A DNA stretch of 23,223 nt from the IMG/VR virus record IMGVR_UViG_3300036791_000005, positions 1 to 23,223 of that record, one strand, 5' to 3'. The DNA is from a virus. Shown here piece after piece: positions 7,582-15,448 of this stretch; within the stretch, counting starts at the first letter, position 1; each line of letters begins with the position of its first letter. The notes under the pieces are model-generated. The model had not been told where the DNA came from. It worked only from the letters and a program-made list of their open reading frames with translations, and did no database searches. The translations under genes and the position numbers were made by a program.

Positions 7582-9263
7582 TACCACCCCCGCATTTCAG
7601 CAAGATTCATGTGCAACTTCATCGCATCATCTTGAGCGGTTGCATCTTTAATTTTCTTTAGAACGGTCTGCAAATCTGCACTCGGTTGCATAACATTCAC
7701 TTGCGCGATATTAATTGTCGGACCGCTGCCTACACCAGCAGCTTTGCTATACCCGGCAGAACGTCTCATCGTGTCGGCTTCGTACTTAGCTAAGTTGTCT
7801 TCAAAATACTGTCCACCGGAACCCTGTTTCAAATCGGTAAGGTATTCGTGAAGACTCTTTGCTCCAACCGCTGCCGGAAACTTTCGAGCAATGTACTTAA
7901 CCCAATAATCCTCGTAGGCTTGAGCGTTTGGAAACACGCGATAGCTCTTTAGATCAGGCGTTTTCAAACCACCGAAGTTCTGCCGCGCAATCGCTGGACC
8001 GTAGGTAAAATCGTTCGTTTCGTGCGCCCATTGCCCATAAACCCACTCGGCAGGGATACCCAATCTCTTCCCTGCATCAGCCGCTAGCAACGCCATTTGA
8101 TGCTTGTCAACAGCCCCGGTTGCTGTAGGTTTAGTTGGCGTTCCTCTGAACGGATTTTGAAACGTGAATCTAGGCTTCGTCGCCAATTCTTTTAAGGCAT
8201 CCGCGCCCGTAGGACCACCCTTGGACGCGTTCTCCACCATCGAACCAACCCCGACACCCAAACCCGCGCCACCCACCACACCAATCGTTGTGCCTATAGC
8301 ACCACCAACAGCCGCACCGGGTACGCCACCAATCGCGCCACCTATGGCCGTACCTAGCGCCCCGCCACCCGCGCCACCAGCTACACCACCGGCGAGAGCA
8401 CCAAAAATCCTTGGATGTGAGACGATCTTCTGGATCACCCAATCAATAGTTTCAAGCAATAACGCCAACCAATGAACAACCTGCTTGACGGCTTCGGCAA
8501 ACTTATGAAAATCAAGTGTCGTACTCTCCAAAGCATTGTTACCGGAAAGCAATCCAATTAAGTTTGTGAAATCCAGAGCTAGACCTTTGAAGATATCCCA
8601 AACGCTGCCTAACACAGCTTCAGTGTCTTTTAGAATTGGTGTAATGTAGGTTGTGAACATGTCCGACCACAACGGAATGTGAGCGACTATGTAATCGTTG
8701 AACGTTTTTAATTTAGCTGCAAGGTTCTGCCCACCTAGCGCCTTGAACACTTTGGCAACAACATTCATCAGAAAATATTGACCCTCTAGTCCTAATCTCT
8801 GAATCTCAAGACGCACGTCTCTTATTTGCACCATCGTGCGCTCAAAGCCAATTGTTTTTAGTTGCTTCTCCATGATACCAAAGCTGCCAAGCAACTCTCT
8901 GCCACGATCACGTAATTCAGGATCATGCATAATCTCGCCAAGAGTTGCGCCTAGAGTTTCCGTCATAAGTTTCAGTTCACGGGCATGTTGTACGTCCATG
9001 AACATGTGTTCGCCCCAAAGACGGTACTTCTGATCAGCCATCGCTACTTTGTCCGCTGCCGTAATCGCTGCTGTACCAATAGCAGCAAACACACCTACAC
9101 CAGCGGCATAGGCTTTAGCGAACTTACCTATCCACTTGTTTGTGTGGTCCTCAACTGATGTTGAGGCAGATTTCATTGCGTTATTGAATTGCTGGAGTTG
9201 GGAGTTGTTTACTGCGAAGCCTAAAGATATGAGGTAGCTCTTGAGGGACTTGGTATCGGCCAT
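7581..9263 (-). CDS. Tape measure protein with C-terminal glucosaminidase-like domain
   Basis: Tail length-determining protein, 560 aa, short for the class, suggesting a fairly short tail. It is mostly helical up to about residue 285. A Gly/Ala glycine-zipper-like stretch follows at about 285-345 (AGGVAGGAGGGALG and similar), which could insert in a membrane. The region at about 385-505 resembles FlgJ-type glucosaminidase/muramidase domains: LGIPAEWVYGQWAHET with the candidate catalytic Glu in AHET, then N-FGGLK and a F.....YEDYW segment. This part probably cuts peptidoglycan during DNA entry. The gene lies between the chaperone extension (4 bases upstream) and the Dit-like gene, the standard place for a tape measure. 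Confidence 0.9.
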   Translation of the reverse strand: MADTKSLKSYLISLGFAVNNSQLQQFNNAMKSASTSVEDHTNKWIGKFAKAYAAGVGVFAAIGTAAITAADKVAMADQKYRLWGEHMFMDVQHARELKLMTETLGATLGEIMHDPELRDRGRELLGSFGIMEKQLKTIGFERTMVQIRDVRLEIQRLGLEGQYFLMNVVAKVFKALGGQNLAAKLKTFNDYIVAHIPLWSDMFTTYITPILKDTEAVLGSVWDIFKGLALDFTNLIGLLSGNNALESTTLDFHKFAEAVKQVVHWLALLLETIDWVIQKIVSHPRIFGALAGGVAGGAGGGALGTAIGGAIGGVPGAAVGGAIGTTIGVVGGAGLGVGVGSMVENASKGGPTGADALKELATKPRFTFQNPFRGTPTKPTATGAVDKHQMALLAADAGKRLGIPAEWVYGQWAHETNDFTYGPAIARQNFGGLKTPDLKSYRVFPNAQAYEDYWVKYIARKFPAAVGAKSLHEYLTDLKQGSGGQYFEDNLAKYEADTMRRSAGYSKAAGVGSGPTINIAQVNVMQPSADLQTVLKKIKDATAQDDAMKLHMNLAEMRGW

Positions 9264-9267
9264 AACG

Positions 9268-9920
9268 CTACTCCCGCCGTTTCTTTAGCCATTCGCTAAC
9301 CACATTCTTATTGACTTGTGTAACATCCAATATCTCATGTGCAACCAGCAAATCATGGAAGTTGTACGTACCGTCCGTTGCCTCTTTCTGTTTCCACATC
9401 CCTTCAATCACCGGACGATAGAGAAAAACATCGATGCTTGGAAACGGAATTAATTCGCAGCTTCCAGTGTCAGAATGTTGTCGAATCCTCCGGTTAAGAA
9501 AAAAGGGGAGAGATTGAAGTACAACGAATGTGATGTAAGCATGACAACGGTCACAATGTCACTTTTCAATGCAGGAGTTGCAAAGTTGCCATTGGGCATC
9601 ATAACCGGCAAAACAACCTCTTTCTCTCCGACCATCGCATACTGTCCAACGACCTTGAGTGCTTCGCGCTGCACTTGTTCAAACAAGTCCCGGTCAAGAG
9701 TCATTAGCATCCCTTGAATCAAGGCGCGTGTAGCACCTTCCCTCTTTGTTAAATCACTTTCCTCTTCAACCTTCACATCCGGTTCGGTTGAGTTTTGCGA
9801 AAACAACTTGCGGAGAGAATCAATTAACTTAAACAACAGCCATGATCCAACCGCCGCATCCATTCGTTTGATTTGATATCGGCTACCACCGACAACAATG
9901 TCCCTCGTATCACCGTCCAT
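9268..9920 (-). CDS. Tail assembly chaperone, -1 frameshifted long form (G-T like)
   Basis: A -1 shift on the slippery run at 9498-9507 joins the first 141 residues of the chaperone to a 76-residue extension in the overlapping frame, ending at TAG 9268-9270, 217 aa in total. The extension frame is open from the slip site through the zero-frame stop. It encodes a plausible protein (YRPVIEGMWKQKEA, then HDLLVAHEILDV, ending EWLKKRRE) with no start codon that has a Shine-Dalgarno. This is the GT architecture known from lambda and many myophages: the short form coats the tape measure and the long form recruits tube subunits. The TAG stop is 4 bases from the tape-measure ATG, leaving no other gene in this stretch. 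Confidence 0.78.
9450..9920 (-). CDS. Tail assembly chaperone, unshifted product
   Basis: Tail assembly chaperone (TAC, counterpart of lambda G) of 156 aa, encoded between tail tube and tape measure as in nearly all long-tailed phages. The start MDGDTRDIVVGGSRYQIKR and the helical body with many charged residues fit the class. The stop TAA is reached after LEAAN. A canonical -1 slippery sequence lies 15 codons before this stop and gives a longer product listed separately. The family assignment is by position plus the frameshift architecture. Confidence 0.82.
   Translation of the reverse strand: MDGDTRDIVVGGSRYQIKRMDAAVGSWLLFKLIDSLRKLFSQNSTEPDVKVEEESDLTKREGATRALIQGMLMTLDRDLFEQVQREALKVVGQYAMVGEKEVVLPVMMPNGNFATPALKSDIVTVVMLTSHSLYFNLSPFFLTGGFDNILTLEAAN
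9498..9507 (-). other. Programmed -1 ribosomal frameshift slippery site
   Basis: On the coding strand the sequence CCCTTTTTTC is read as C CCT TTT TTC. It contains two overlapping X-XXY-YYZ heptamers in the right register: C-CCT-TTT and T-TTT-TTC. The second is a classic slippery sequence. A GGAGG lies shortly downstream in the sense strand (ACCGGAGGATTC) rather than upstream, so any stimulator is more likely downstream mRNA structure, which I could not identify with confidence. Confidence 0.75.
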
Positions 9921-9938
9921 GCAATCACCTTCAATTGT

Positions 9939-10442
9939 TTACAGGGTTTTCAAATGACAAGCTAGCAGCGTCCATGTGATCATCGTTGGTTGCGCTGCAT
10001 ATGCCTTATCGGGAATCTTTGTAGGAAAGACGCCCAATGCTTCGTGAGACGTGCCGTCCAGCGTATTGCGTAACAGAAGGGCAGATGATGCCCACTGACT
10101 AATATCAGCGGCATTGCACTTTTGCTCATGCAAGTTATGCCAGAACACAAGGAATTTATGCAAAATGCTGGTTTGCAAACACTCAATCGTGAGGCGTCCT
10201 GATCTGCCAGCAACAAAAACAGGCAACACAGTGCCGTCAGCAGCCGTTTCAGACGCACCGTGTTCAGTGATGTATTCGACCGTGACCTTGCCTTCACCAA
10301 TCGTTCCGGCAAATACCATGACACCGGCAAGCGGTGAAGTCATGGCACCGGTCAAATCCTTGAAGCTGTAAGTTGTGGCAACACCTTTGAAAACACCGGA
10401 AAACTGACTAATAGGATTCAAATTCGCAAGCGAAGTTGCCAT
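9939..10442 (-). CDS. Tail tube protein (DUF3277-like)
   Basis: Inner tail tube subunit, 167 aa, encoded immediately after the sheath as in other contractile phages. It resembles the DUF3277 family: short N-terminal segment, FKGVATTYSFKDLTGAMTSP, alternating beta strands (GKVTVEYITEHGA, GRLTIECLQTS) and a C-terminal strand MITWTLLACHLKTL. Only 3 bases separate it from the sheath gene, and the chaperone gene follows after an 18-base gap. Confidence 0.87.
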   Translation of the reverse strand: MATSLANLNPISQFSGVFKGVATTYSFKDLTGAMTSPLAGVMVFAGTIGEGKVTVEYITEHGASETAADGTVLPVFVAGRSGRLTIECLQTSILHKFLVFWHNLHEQKCNAADISQWASSALLLRNTLDGTSHEALGVFPTKIPDKAYAAQPTMITWTLLACHLKTL

Positions 10443-10445
10443 GTT

Positions 10446-11573
10446 TTACTCCTGAACGTAGACGCCAATCAAAACAGATTGAACTCCTGCCGTCAGAATC
10501 ACGGCACAATAGATTGGTACCGCTGCCCGGTTTGCAGGTTTAGCAACTGATGCATAGGTTGGCGATTGATTCAAATAACCCGGCACCACCATTCCCGCTG
10601 CTAATTTAAGAATGGTTTGACCGCTCCAAACGCCCGAAGACAACCAACCACGATTCACGGACTGACTGCAAGCAACGTTCGCGCCATGAAGCAAAATCGA
10701 CTGCCCTTCATCGGTTTGTGGTACCGCTGGAAACTGATAGAGAATGTTAGTCAAGCCGTACTGCAAATCAGAGCAGAGCATGTCTATGCCCAAAATCTGA
10801 TCGAAGTATTCACCGGTCCCTGTCTTACCCGGCGAAAGACTGTTGTAGGTATTGGCGTAACTCGCGTACACGTTGCCATTGTTGCCAGAAATAATGCTGA
10901 ACTGGGATGCAGTAACCGGTTCAACAGTCATGCCAATAAGGTTCTTGAACGGAAGAATGAAATAACTTCCGGCAAGCCCGGTGTTGCGTCCCATCGCAAC
11001 ACCCATCAAAGCGGCAGAGAGATACGCGTTACTAGGTGCGGCACCAGTTTGCGTTGTGGTGTAAACACCAATATACCGATTAAGAGTCAATGCTTTTAGC
11101 GCACTGAAAATATCGCCGGTTCCGGTTAATACCGCTGGAGTAGCAGTCTGAAAGAAAAGATAGGTTCGCGGGGATGCAGTTTGCGCCCATGATGCTATCG
11201 CCTGATTGTCGGAATCTGCGGCAGCGGGTACGGTAACTGCATACCATGCCGGTGAAGCAACACGACATGCCTGTACAGCTTGCAAAAGTGTTTCACCGGT
11301 TGCCGCTTTGACTCCCATCCACAAATAGTACGGAGTCGGTATCTGACTAAAATAAGCTTGCGCTGCCAGATAATCAGGAGAACTAATTAAGAAACCGTCC
11401 GTGACCATCTGCGCCAATGCCGACAAACCACCGGAATACAAACGGCAACGTTCAGTAGTTGGGATAACACTACTGCTGCCAACAATCAAAGCTTGATTGA
11501 ATTGCGGTCCTTGAACCGCTGCCGGTGAGACTTGAACTGTTACCTGTACGATGCTATCTAAAGCAAGAGTCAT
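10446..11573 (-). CDS. Contractile tail sheath protein (DUF3383-like)
   Basis: Sheath subunit that contracts to drive the tube through the envelope. The 375-aa sequence has the hallmarks of DUF3383 sheath proteins: VTVQVSPAAVQGPQFNQALIVG at the N-terminus, RCRLYSGGLSALAQMV, an ALMGVAMGRN segment and a C-terminal GVQSVLIGVYVQE strand. DUF3383 sheaths are shorter than T4 gp18. It lies between the neck protein and the tube gene. An ATG at 11573 is used and gaps on both sides are 3-4 bases. Confidence 0.88.
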   Translation of the reverse strand: MTLALDSIVQVTVQVSPAAVQGPQFNQALIVGSSSVIPTTERCRLYSGGLSALAQMVTDGFLISSPDYLAAQAYFSQIPTPYYLWMGVKAATGETLLQAVQACRVASPAWYAVTVPAAADSDNQAIASWAQTASPRTYLFFQTATPAVLTGTGDIFSALKALTLNRYIGVYTTTQTGAAPSNAYLSAALMGVAMGRNTGLAGSYFILPFKNLIGMTVEPVTASQFSIISGNNGNVYASYANTYNSLSPGKTGTGEYFDQILGIDMLCSDLQYGLTNILYQFPAVPQTDEGQSILLHGANVACSQSVNRGWLSSGVWSGQTILKLAAGMVVPGYLNQSPTYASVAKPANRAAVPIYCAVILTAGVQSVLIGVYVQE

Positions 11574-11577
11574 AGTC

Positions 11578-12192
11578 TTAACTCCCGGTCACTTTTACGT
11601 CGAATGATTCGCCTGTATCCGTCTGCCCGATGACTTCAACAGAGGCTACGTTTCCTGCGGTGAGCGTTTCATCAATTTGCTCTAAAAAGTCAGCATTGAA
11701 ATCGACTTGTTCCCACCAACGACCCTCATACAGTTCCGGCGCTCTTACCGGTGTTCCCATAACTGTAATCATGTACAACTTAGACTGTGCCAAGCTATCA
11801 TGCGTCCAATCTTCCAATAACATTGACTTAATCAGTCGAATCGTGTCAAAGGAATTCGGACCCCTTGCGCGAAAGAACACGTTCCACATGCGCGAGTAAG
11901 TTCTAGTTCGGTTGTGACTACCGTCACCGTTGTCAGTTCGTACTTCATCGCGCACTTCACTGTAAGGTGTGCTTTCTTCCCGGCAACGAATGAACAACAC
12001 ATCGTCATCAATCGTGTACGCTGGTGCTCCGCTTGTTTGCCACGACAATCTTACTTTGGTATTCGCTAGTGGATCAGTGCTAGCAAGTCCAAGCATCAAC
12101 GTTGTTAGTGCCTGAAACGTAGTATCCATCTGACCCGGCGATAATGCCGAACTGGTGTAAATATCGCCGTTTGGAAACGTGACACTGCTCAT
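11578..12192 (-). CDS. Neck/tail terminator-like protein
   Basis: Protein of 204 aa between the head-tail adaptor and the sheath, the slot of tail terminator or neck proteins. It shows an N-terminal FQALTTLMLGLAS helix and a beta region (KVRLSWQTS, VLFIRCREE). A WNVFFRARGPNSFDTIRLIKSML segment is similar to LIC_12616-type/phage neck terminator proteins. The start ATG at 12192 gives an ATGA overlap with the preceding gene. A longer version starting at 12225 would overlap it by 37 bases and lacks a reason. The family call is by resemblance and context. Confidence 0.65.
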   Translation of the reverse strand: MSSVTFPNGDIYTSSALSPGQMDTTFQALTTLMLGLASTDPLANTKVRLSWQTSGAPAYTIDDDVLFIRCREESTPYSEVRDEVRTDNGDGSHNRTRTYSRMWNVFFRARGPNSFDTIRLIKSMLLEDWTHDSLAQSKLYMITVMGTPVRAPELYEGRWWEQVDFNADFLEQIDETLTAGNVASVEVIGQTDTGESFDVKVTGS

Positions 12193-12554
12193 TGTCCACT
12201 CATCCGGCAAGCCAACGCTTTCCAATAGCCGTAGTCATTCCACGGAAACACTTTTATCACCCGGTACTTTTCGCCGTGCCACAACACTATGTCACTGATG
12301 CCGTGACTGTGATCAACGTTCGTTTCGTAAATCTGTTGTGTGCAGTGAATAGCAATGATAGCCGTTACTCTGTCACCTTCGGGAACCTGATCCAATTCTT
12401 CTGGTGTAGGTGGTTGAAGTGAACCCCACATGCCTACAGTCACAATTGAATCAACCCATGCACCCAATACCCAATTCCCGCCTTGACTTCGCGTGATCGT
12501 GAACGATTGGGCGAAATCAGGATCATCAACGATTTCTGCAATTGAGAATGGCAC
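12189..12554 (-). CDS. Head-tail adaptor/neck protein, unknown family
   Basis: Protein of 121 aa in the head-completion cluster. The pattern is mainly beta strands: FTITRSQGGNWVLGAW, TVGMWGSLQPP, VTAIIAIHCT and DIVLWHGEKYRVIKVFPWNDYGYW. The last resembles head-tail joining proteins (head closure knob types), where a GxxYRV-x-Dwxxyg element is common. It starts with GTG, sharing one base with the previous stop (TAGTG), with AAGGTG at suitable spacing. The role as stopper or adaptor is inferred from position and this strand pattern. Confidence 0.6.
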   Translation of the reverse strand: MPFSIAEIVDDPDFAQSFTITRSQGGNWVLGAWVDSIVTVGMWGSLQPPTPEELDQVPEGDRVTAIIAIHCTQQIYETNVDHSHGISDIVLWHGEKYRVIKVFPWNDYGYWKALACRMSGQ

Positions 12555-13297
12555 TACGGCACCTTCGGCACAACATTAACGCCACCAAACATTCCACCAC
12601 TAGTAGCTGGTGGAATAGGCACGCCAACTGTTGTGATAGGTGGTTGCTGAGGCGTTTTAATAGGCTGAATTTCCTCGATCACGTAAGTAATCGACCGGCG
12701 CAACTCACCGGTATCGATAAGCGGAGTATTAATTGTGTCTAGCGGTGTCAGACCGTACTTAGGACGAAACTTATTCACGCTTTGCAACACAGCTTGAGCG
12801 GCTATGAATTCTCTGTTCGCTGCCGGTCCTGCACTAACCCTTACACCTTTCTTGTTCTTGCGGAACTTTTGCAGCTTGGCGATTTTCCTAGCAATAGTCG
12901 AAGGCGCGTCTTGCGCCCAACCGTTTCGCCGGTCAAAGAACCATTCTTTTGCCCGATTCGCCGCATACTGTCCGCACAATCTTAATTGAGAATTAGCAGC
13001 AACCGTTTTGCCGTCCAGTGCCAACGATGCCGCACTGTTCAAGTACTGCTGTATCTTTTCCTGATGTGCTTCTATGGACGGTTCAATCACCGGGCGCGGC
13101 GGAAAATTCCACTTCACACTACCGTTGGTGTGGATGTACATTAAACCGGCGTTTGTGACCGGTGCATACTTTGTTGGCGGACGGTTCGTTTCCTTTTCAG
13201 GAACCCCGACATACACCTTGCCTTCAGCGAGTCCTTTGACCGCTTCCCGCATGAACGAAAGATCACCGGTACTTGAAACTGACAGCGTTGGATTCAT
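12554..13297 (-). CDS. HK97 gp10-like / virion morphogenesis neck protein
   Basis: Neck or tail-completion protein of 247 aa. The C-terminal half carries the PLIDTGELRRSITYVIEE element typical of the HK97 gp10 / Mu G virion-morphogenesis families. The basic middle (KLQKFRKNKKGVR) is also usual. The start is the ATG at 13297, forming an ATGA overlap with the DUF4054 gene. The same frame stays open for 92 more codons upstream, but that stretch is antisense-quality sequence overlapping the DUF4054 gene and has no matching composition. Confidence 0.7.
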   Translation of the reverse strand: MNPTLSVSSTGDLSFMREAVKGLAEGKVYVGVPEKETNRPPTKYAPVTNAGLMYIHTNGSVKWNFPPRPVIEPSIEAHQEKIQQYLNSAASLALDGKTVAANSQLRLCGQYAANRAKEWFFDRRNGWAQDAPSTIARKIAKLQKFRKNKKGVRVSAGPAANREFIAAQAVLQSVNKFRPKYGLTPLDTINTPLIDTGELRRSITYVIEEIQPIKTPQQPPITTVGVPIPPATSGGMFGGVNVVPKVP

Positions 13298-14028
13298 ATG
13301 CAGAGCACCCCGCCTGATCCAACCGCTTTGCCAAACGTAATTAACTGTTGTCCGTAAGACGTTAGAGCGTAGCTGCCCCAATCCTCGAAACTCTTGAGTG
13401 GTTGTGAACCTACCGATACATCCCCGACTGATTTGGCAATCTGAATCCCCATTGCCAACCCTGCCGCCGCTACCTGCCCCGGTGTGGACCCCACACCACC
13501 AGCTACCAACCGCAAGTACAGCGTTAGGTAATGCGCGATGTAGAGCGCCATGACAAAGGACCACATCTCGCAATACCGAACCTGCAAGATTGAATTCGTA
13601 GCAAGATAGATATAAGAATTCAGGACCGGCAACGGCACCAGCGGAGCAACGTAGACGGTGAGCGGAGCAACCCCGGTGTAGGTAGCCGGATTGGATAAAA
13701 CCAAACTTGTCCCGGCAACGTTCACACTGGCAATGGTCGTTCCGCTAGGAATGCCCGTTCCGGCCACAGCTTGACCCGCTGCAAGCCCCGTCATGCTCGA
13801 AACGGATGTGACACTGGCGGAACCGCTGGTGAGCGTTCCTAGGGGCACAGCGGGGGTTCCCCCGAACTGCGGGAACCATGCGAAGAAATCGGTTGCGGAG
13901 TAGGGGGGATTGGTACCAATGAGAATGTTGGACGCGGAACTTAAATAGGGCCACCAGAACGCAAAGTCAGTTTCGTCATCCCACCCCCAGAGGTTTTGTA
14001 GACTCTGCTCGTAATCGGGATACGCCAT
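13294..14028 (-). CDS. DUF4054 head-tail connector with inserted beta domain
   Basis: Head-tail connector of the DUF4054 class: FFAWFPQF near residues 47-54 and, after an interruption, VLNSYIYLATN (134-144), the helical MWSFVMALYIAHYLTL segment and a GSGGVLCI end. Normal members run from the FP-F element straight into the helix. Here about 75 residues (roughly 56-130) are inserted with a GSASVTSVSSMTGLAAGQ..., GTGIPSGTTI pattern, a small beta module often seen in phage fibre and surface proteins. Total length is 244 aa. The ATG follows the previous gene's TAG directly. Confidence 0.75.
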   Translation of the reverse strand: MAYPDYEQSLQNLWGWDDETDFAFWWPYLSSASNILIGTNPPYSATDFFAWFPQFGGTPAVPLGTLTSGSASVTSVSSMTGLAAGQAVAGTGIPSGTTIASVNVAGTSLVLSNPATYTGVAPLTVYVAPLVPLPVLNSYIYLATNSILQVRYCEMWSFVMALYIAHYLTLYLRLVAGGVGSTPGQVAAAGLAMGIQIAKSVGDVSVGSQPLKSFEDWGSYALTSYGQQLITFGKAVGSGGVLCI

Positions 14029-14298
14029 CTATTTTTTCCATGCTGCCGGTGCTGCCGCTGGTAGACCTGTACCCGACTTGACGTGTCTCACTCTTGGATC
14101 AACGGGTGTTTCGCCCTCTTCCTTGACGGGTGGTGCTTCCGTCACCACAATCGATTCCTCTTTCCGCGCCAAATCGAACAACCCGTCATCTTTAATCCAG
14201 TCTGGTACCTCTTCCTGATGCGCTGTTGCCGCTACAGCAAATTGTTCCTGAGTGACCGGATTGATAAACAGAAAACGTCTGTGAGCGATGATCCACAT
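14029..14298 (-). CDS. Unknown small protein downstream of major capsid gene
   Basis: I do not recognise this 89-aa protein. It begins with a short hydrophobic/basic segment (MWIIAHRRFLFINP), has a QEEVPDWIKDDGLFDLARKE middle, and ends in an acidic Pro/Glu-rich, then Ala/Pro-rich low-complexity tail (GLPAAAPAAWKK). Small proteins of this kind often follow the major capsid gene in phages. It has a strong AGGAG Shine-Dalgarno 9 bases before the ATG, is preceded by a hairpin at 14318-14344, and is followed without a gap by the DUF4054 gene. It is probably a real structural or accessory protein. Confidence 0.65.
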   Translation of the reverse strand: MWIIAHRRFLFINPVTQEQFAVAATAHQEEVPDWIKDDGLFDLARKEESIVVTEAPPVKEEGETPVDPRVRHVKSGTGLPAAAPAAWKK

Positions 14299-14317
14299 AA
14301 AGAACTCCTAACATTTT

Positions 14318-14344
14318 GAGGGACCGTTTTTTAATTGGTCCCTC
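14318..14344 (-). promoter_or_regulatory. Perfect 8-bp hairpin between capsid gene and next gene
   Basis: GAGGGACC and GGTCCCTC pair perfectly around an 11-base loop that contains an A6 run on the coding strand. It lies 32 bases after the capsid stop. The sequence after the stem is AAAATG, so there is no U-tract and it is not a standard terminator. A processing site or a 3' end stabiliser that raises capsid mRNA relative to downstream genes would fit. Confidence 0.6.
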
Positions 14345-14375
14345 ATAAAGTACGACAAGTGATTGGACGATGGAA

Positions 14376-15392
14376 CTACGAGATACCGTCAAGGTAGTAG
14401 AAAGACTGATTCCTTTTGAATTGCGGTTGTCCGATGCAGCCATTGAACAACGTTTCGTAGGAACCGCCATCTTTCACGCTTGGAACGGTAAATACCTTTT
14501 GCGGTGGTTGCGGAGCATGAAGCAAGACGTTGTTCTCATCATTGCGATAGAAACATGCTCTGCCCACACCACCAGTGCCGATGGTGCTGATCCACGGATT
14601 AGCAACCGGCTTGAACTTGAAGTCAACACCGTTCGCTCTGGCAATGTTGTTCGCTTCGATGTAGCGCCCAACACTCTCAAATCCGCCAACCCCGCCCAAC
14701 ACCATTGGAGAGAAGAGACTATTGAACGCGCCATAATCAATCAAGCATGTATCGGGGAAAGCATCAGCAGCGTACACGGCTTGTCCGACTGCTTGAGTCA
14801 AAGCGAAATTCACATCAGATTGAATTTCAGATGGTGCCTTACGGGACCAATTGCGCGAAGTGGCGGCAGCATTCATCGGCGCAAGAGAGTTAGTCACAAC
14901 TGGATTGTTCAACAACCCCGGATCACCCATCCAACCGTTGTATGTGACCACTTCCATTGCTTTATTCCAAACCAGCGTCACACCGTCCTCAAGTAGAGTC
15001 TGCAAGCTAAATGGAGCGGGTTGACCGCTTCGTGCCGCTGTTTCGAGTTTCTTCAAATCAATGACTGTAATCAGGAATCCAACTTGCCACAGCCACGTAT
15101 GCCAAACACCCTTGACCACGTTCACTTGGATCATTGGCACGTCTGTATTGTTGGTACCTTGTAACCCGTACTGATTCGTGCCGGTGGACGCATAGTCAGA
15201 TGCATAGGCAGTCAAGTAATCAGGCATACCCCCGCCAAATTTAACTGAGATATCGCGGGGATGCGTCATGCTTGACAACGGTTTGACAAGCGTTGGCGTA
15301 ACAAGTTCAAGTTGAGCACTTAAAAACGCCAAAGATGAAGATGTTGCGGCATCGAAAGCATATGGTCCGTTGGTGCCACTCTTTTTGAACAT
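14376..15392 (-). CDS. Major capsid protein (DUF2184-like)
   Basis: Main head protein, 338 aa. The sequence resembles the DUF2184 HK97-fold capsid family: FLSAQLELVTPTLVKPLSS at the N-terminus, a DVPMIQVNVV strand, LLEDGVTLVWNKAMEVVTYNG with the GWMGDPGLLN turn, an LIDYGAFNSLF segment, and a C-terminal ETLFNGCIGQPQFKRNQSFYYLDGI end. The position after protease-scaffold and cement genes is canonical. A 56-base spacer with AGGTGG upstream separates it from the cement gene. A hairpin lies just past its stop. Confidence 0.9.
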   Translation of the reverse strand: MFKKSGTNGPYAFDAATSSSLAFLSAQLELVTPTLVKPLSSMTHPRDISVKFGGGMPDYLTAYASDYASTGTNQYGLQGTNNTDVPMIQVNVVKGVWHTWLWQVGFLITVIDLKKLETAARSGQPAPFSLQTLLEDGVTLVWNKAMEVVTYNGWMGDPGLLNNPVVTNSLAPMNAAATSRNWSRKAPSEIQSDVNFALTQAVGQAVYAADAFPDTCLIDYGAFNSLFSPMVLGGVGGFESVGRYIEANNIARANGVDFKFKPVANPWISTIGTGGVGRACFYRNDENNVLLHAPQPPQKVFTVPSVKDGGSYETLFNGCIGQPQFKRNQSFYYLDGIS

Positions 15393-15448
15393 AGCCTTAA
15401 TGATCCACCTTTCAAAGAGTAATGTAGCTTTCGATGGTTGCTTGCAAG

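Noticed and set aside
8164-8475. Pro/Ala-rich + strand ORF opposite the tape measure, looking like a repeat protein
   Set aside because: It is only the reverse complement of the Gly/Ala zipper codons in the tape measure gene.
9268-9420. Separate small gene for the chaperone extension, starting at GTG or ATG inside it
   Set aside because: No Shine-Dalgarno precedes these codons, whereas a canonical slippery heptamer in the right register joins the frame to the chaperone.
13298-13573. 92-codon N-terminal extension of the gp10-like neck gene
   Set aside because: It overlaps the DUF4054 gene completely in another frame. The ATGA junction at 13294-13297 gives a clear start, and the extension is Cys/Trp/Arg/Gly-rich shadow sequence.
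14370-14996. + strand ORF of 208 codons opposite the major capsid gene
   Set aside because: It is antisense to a well-recognised capsid gene, and the product shows no domain-like pattern.
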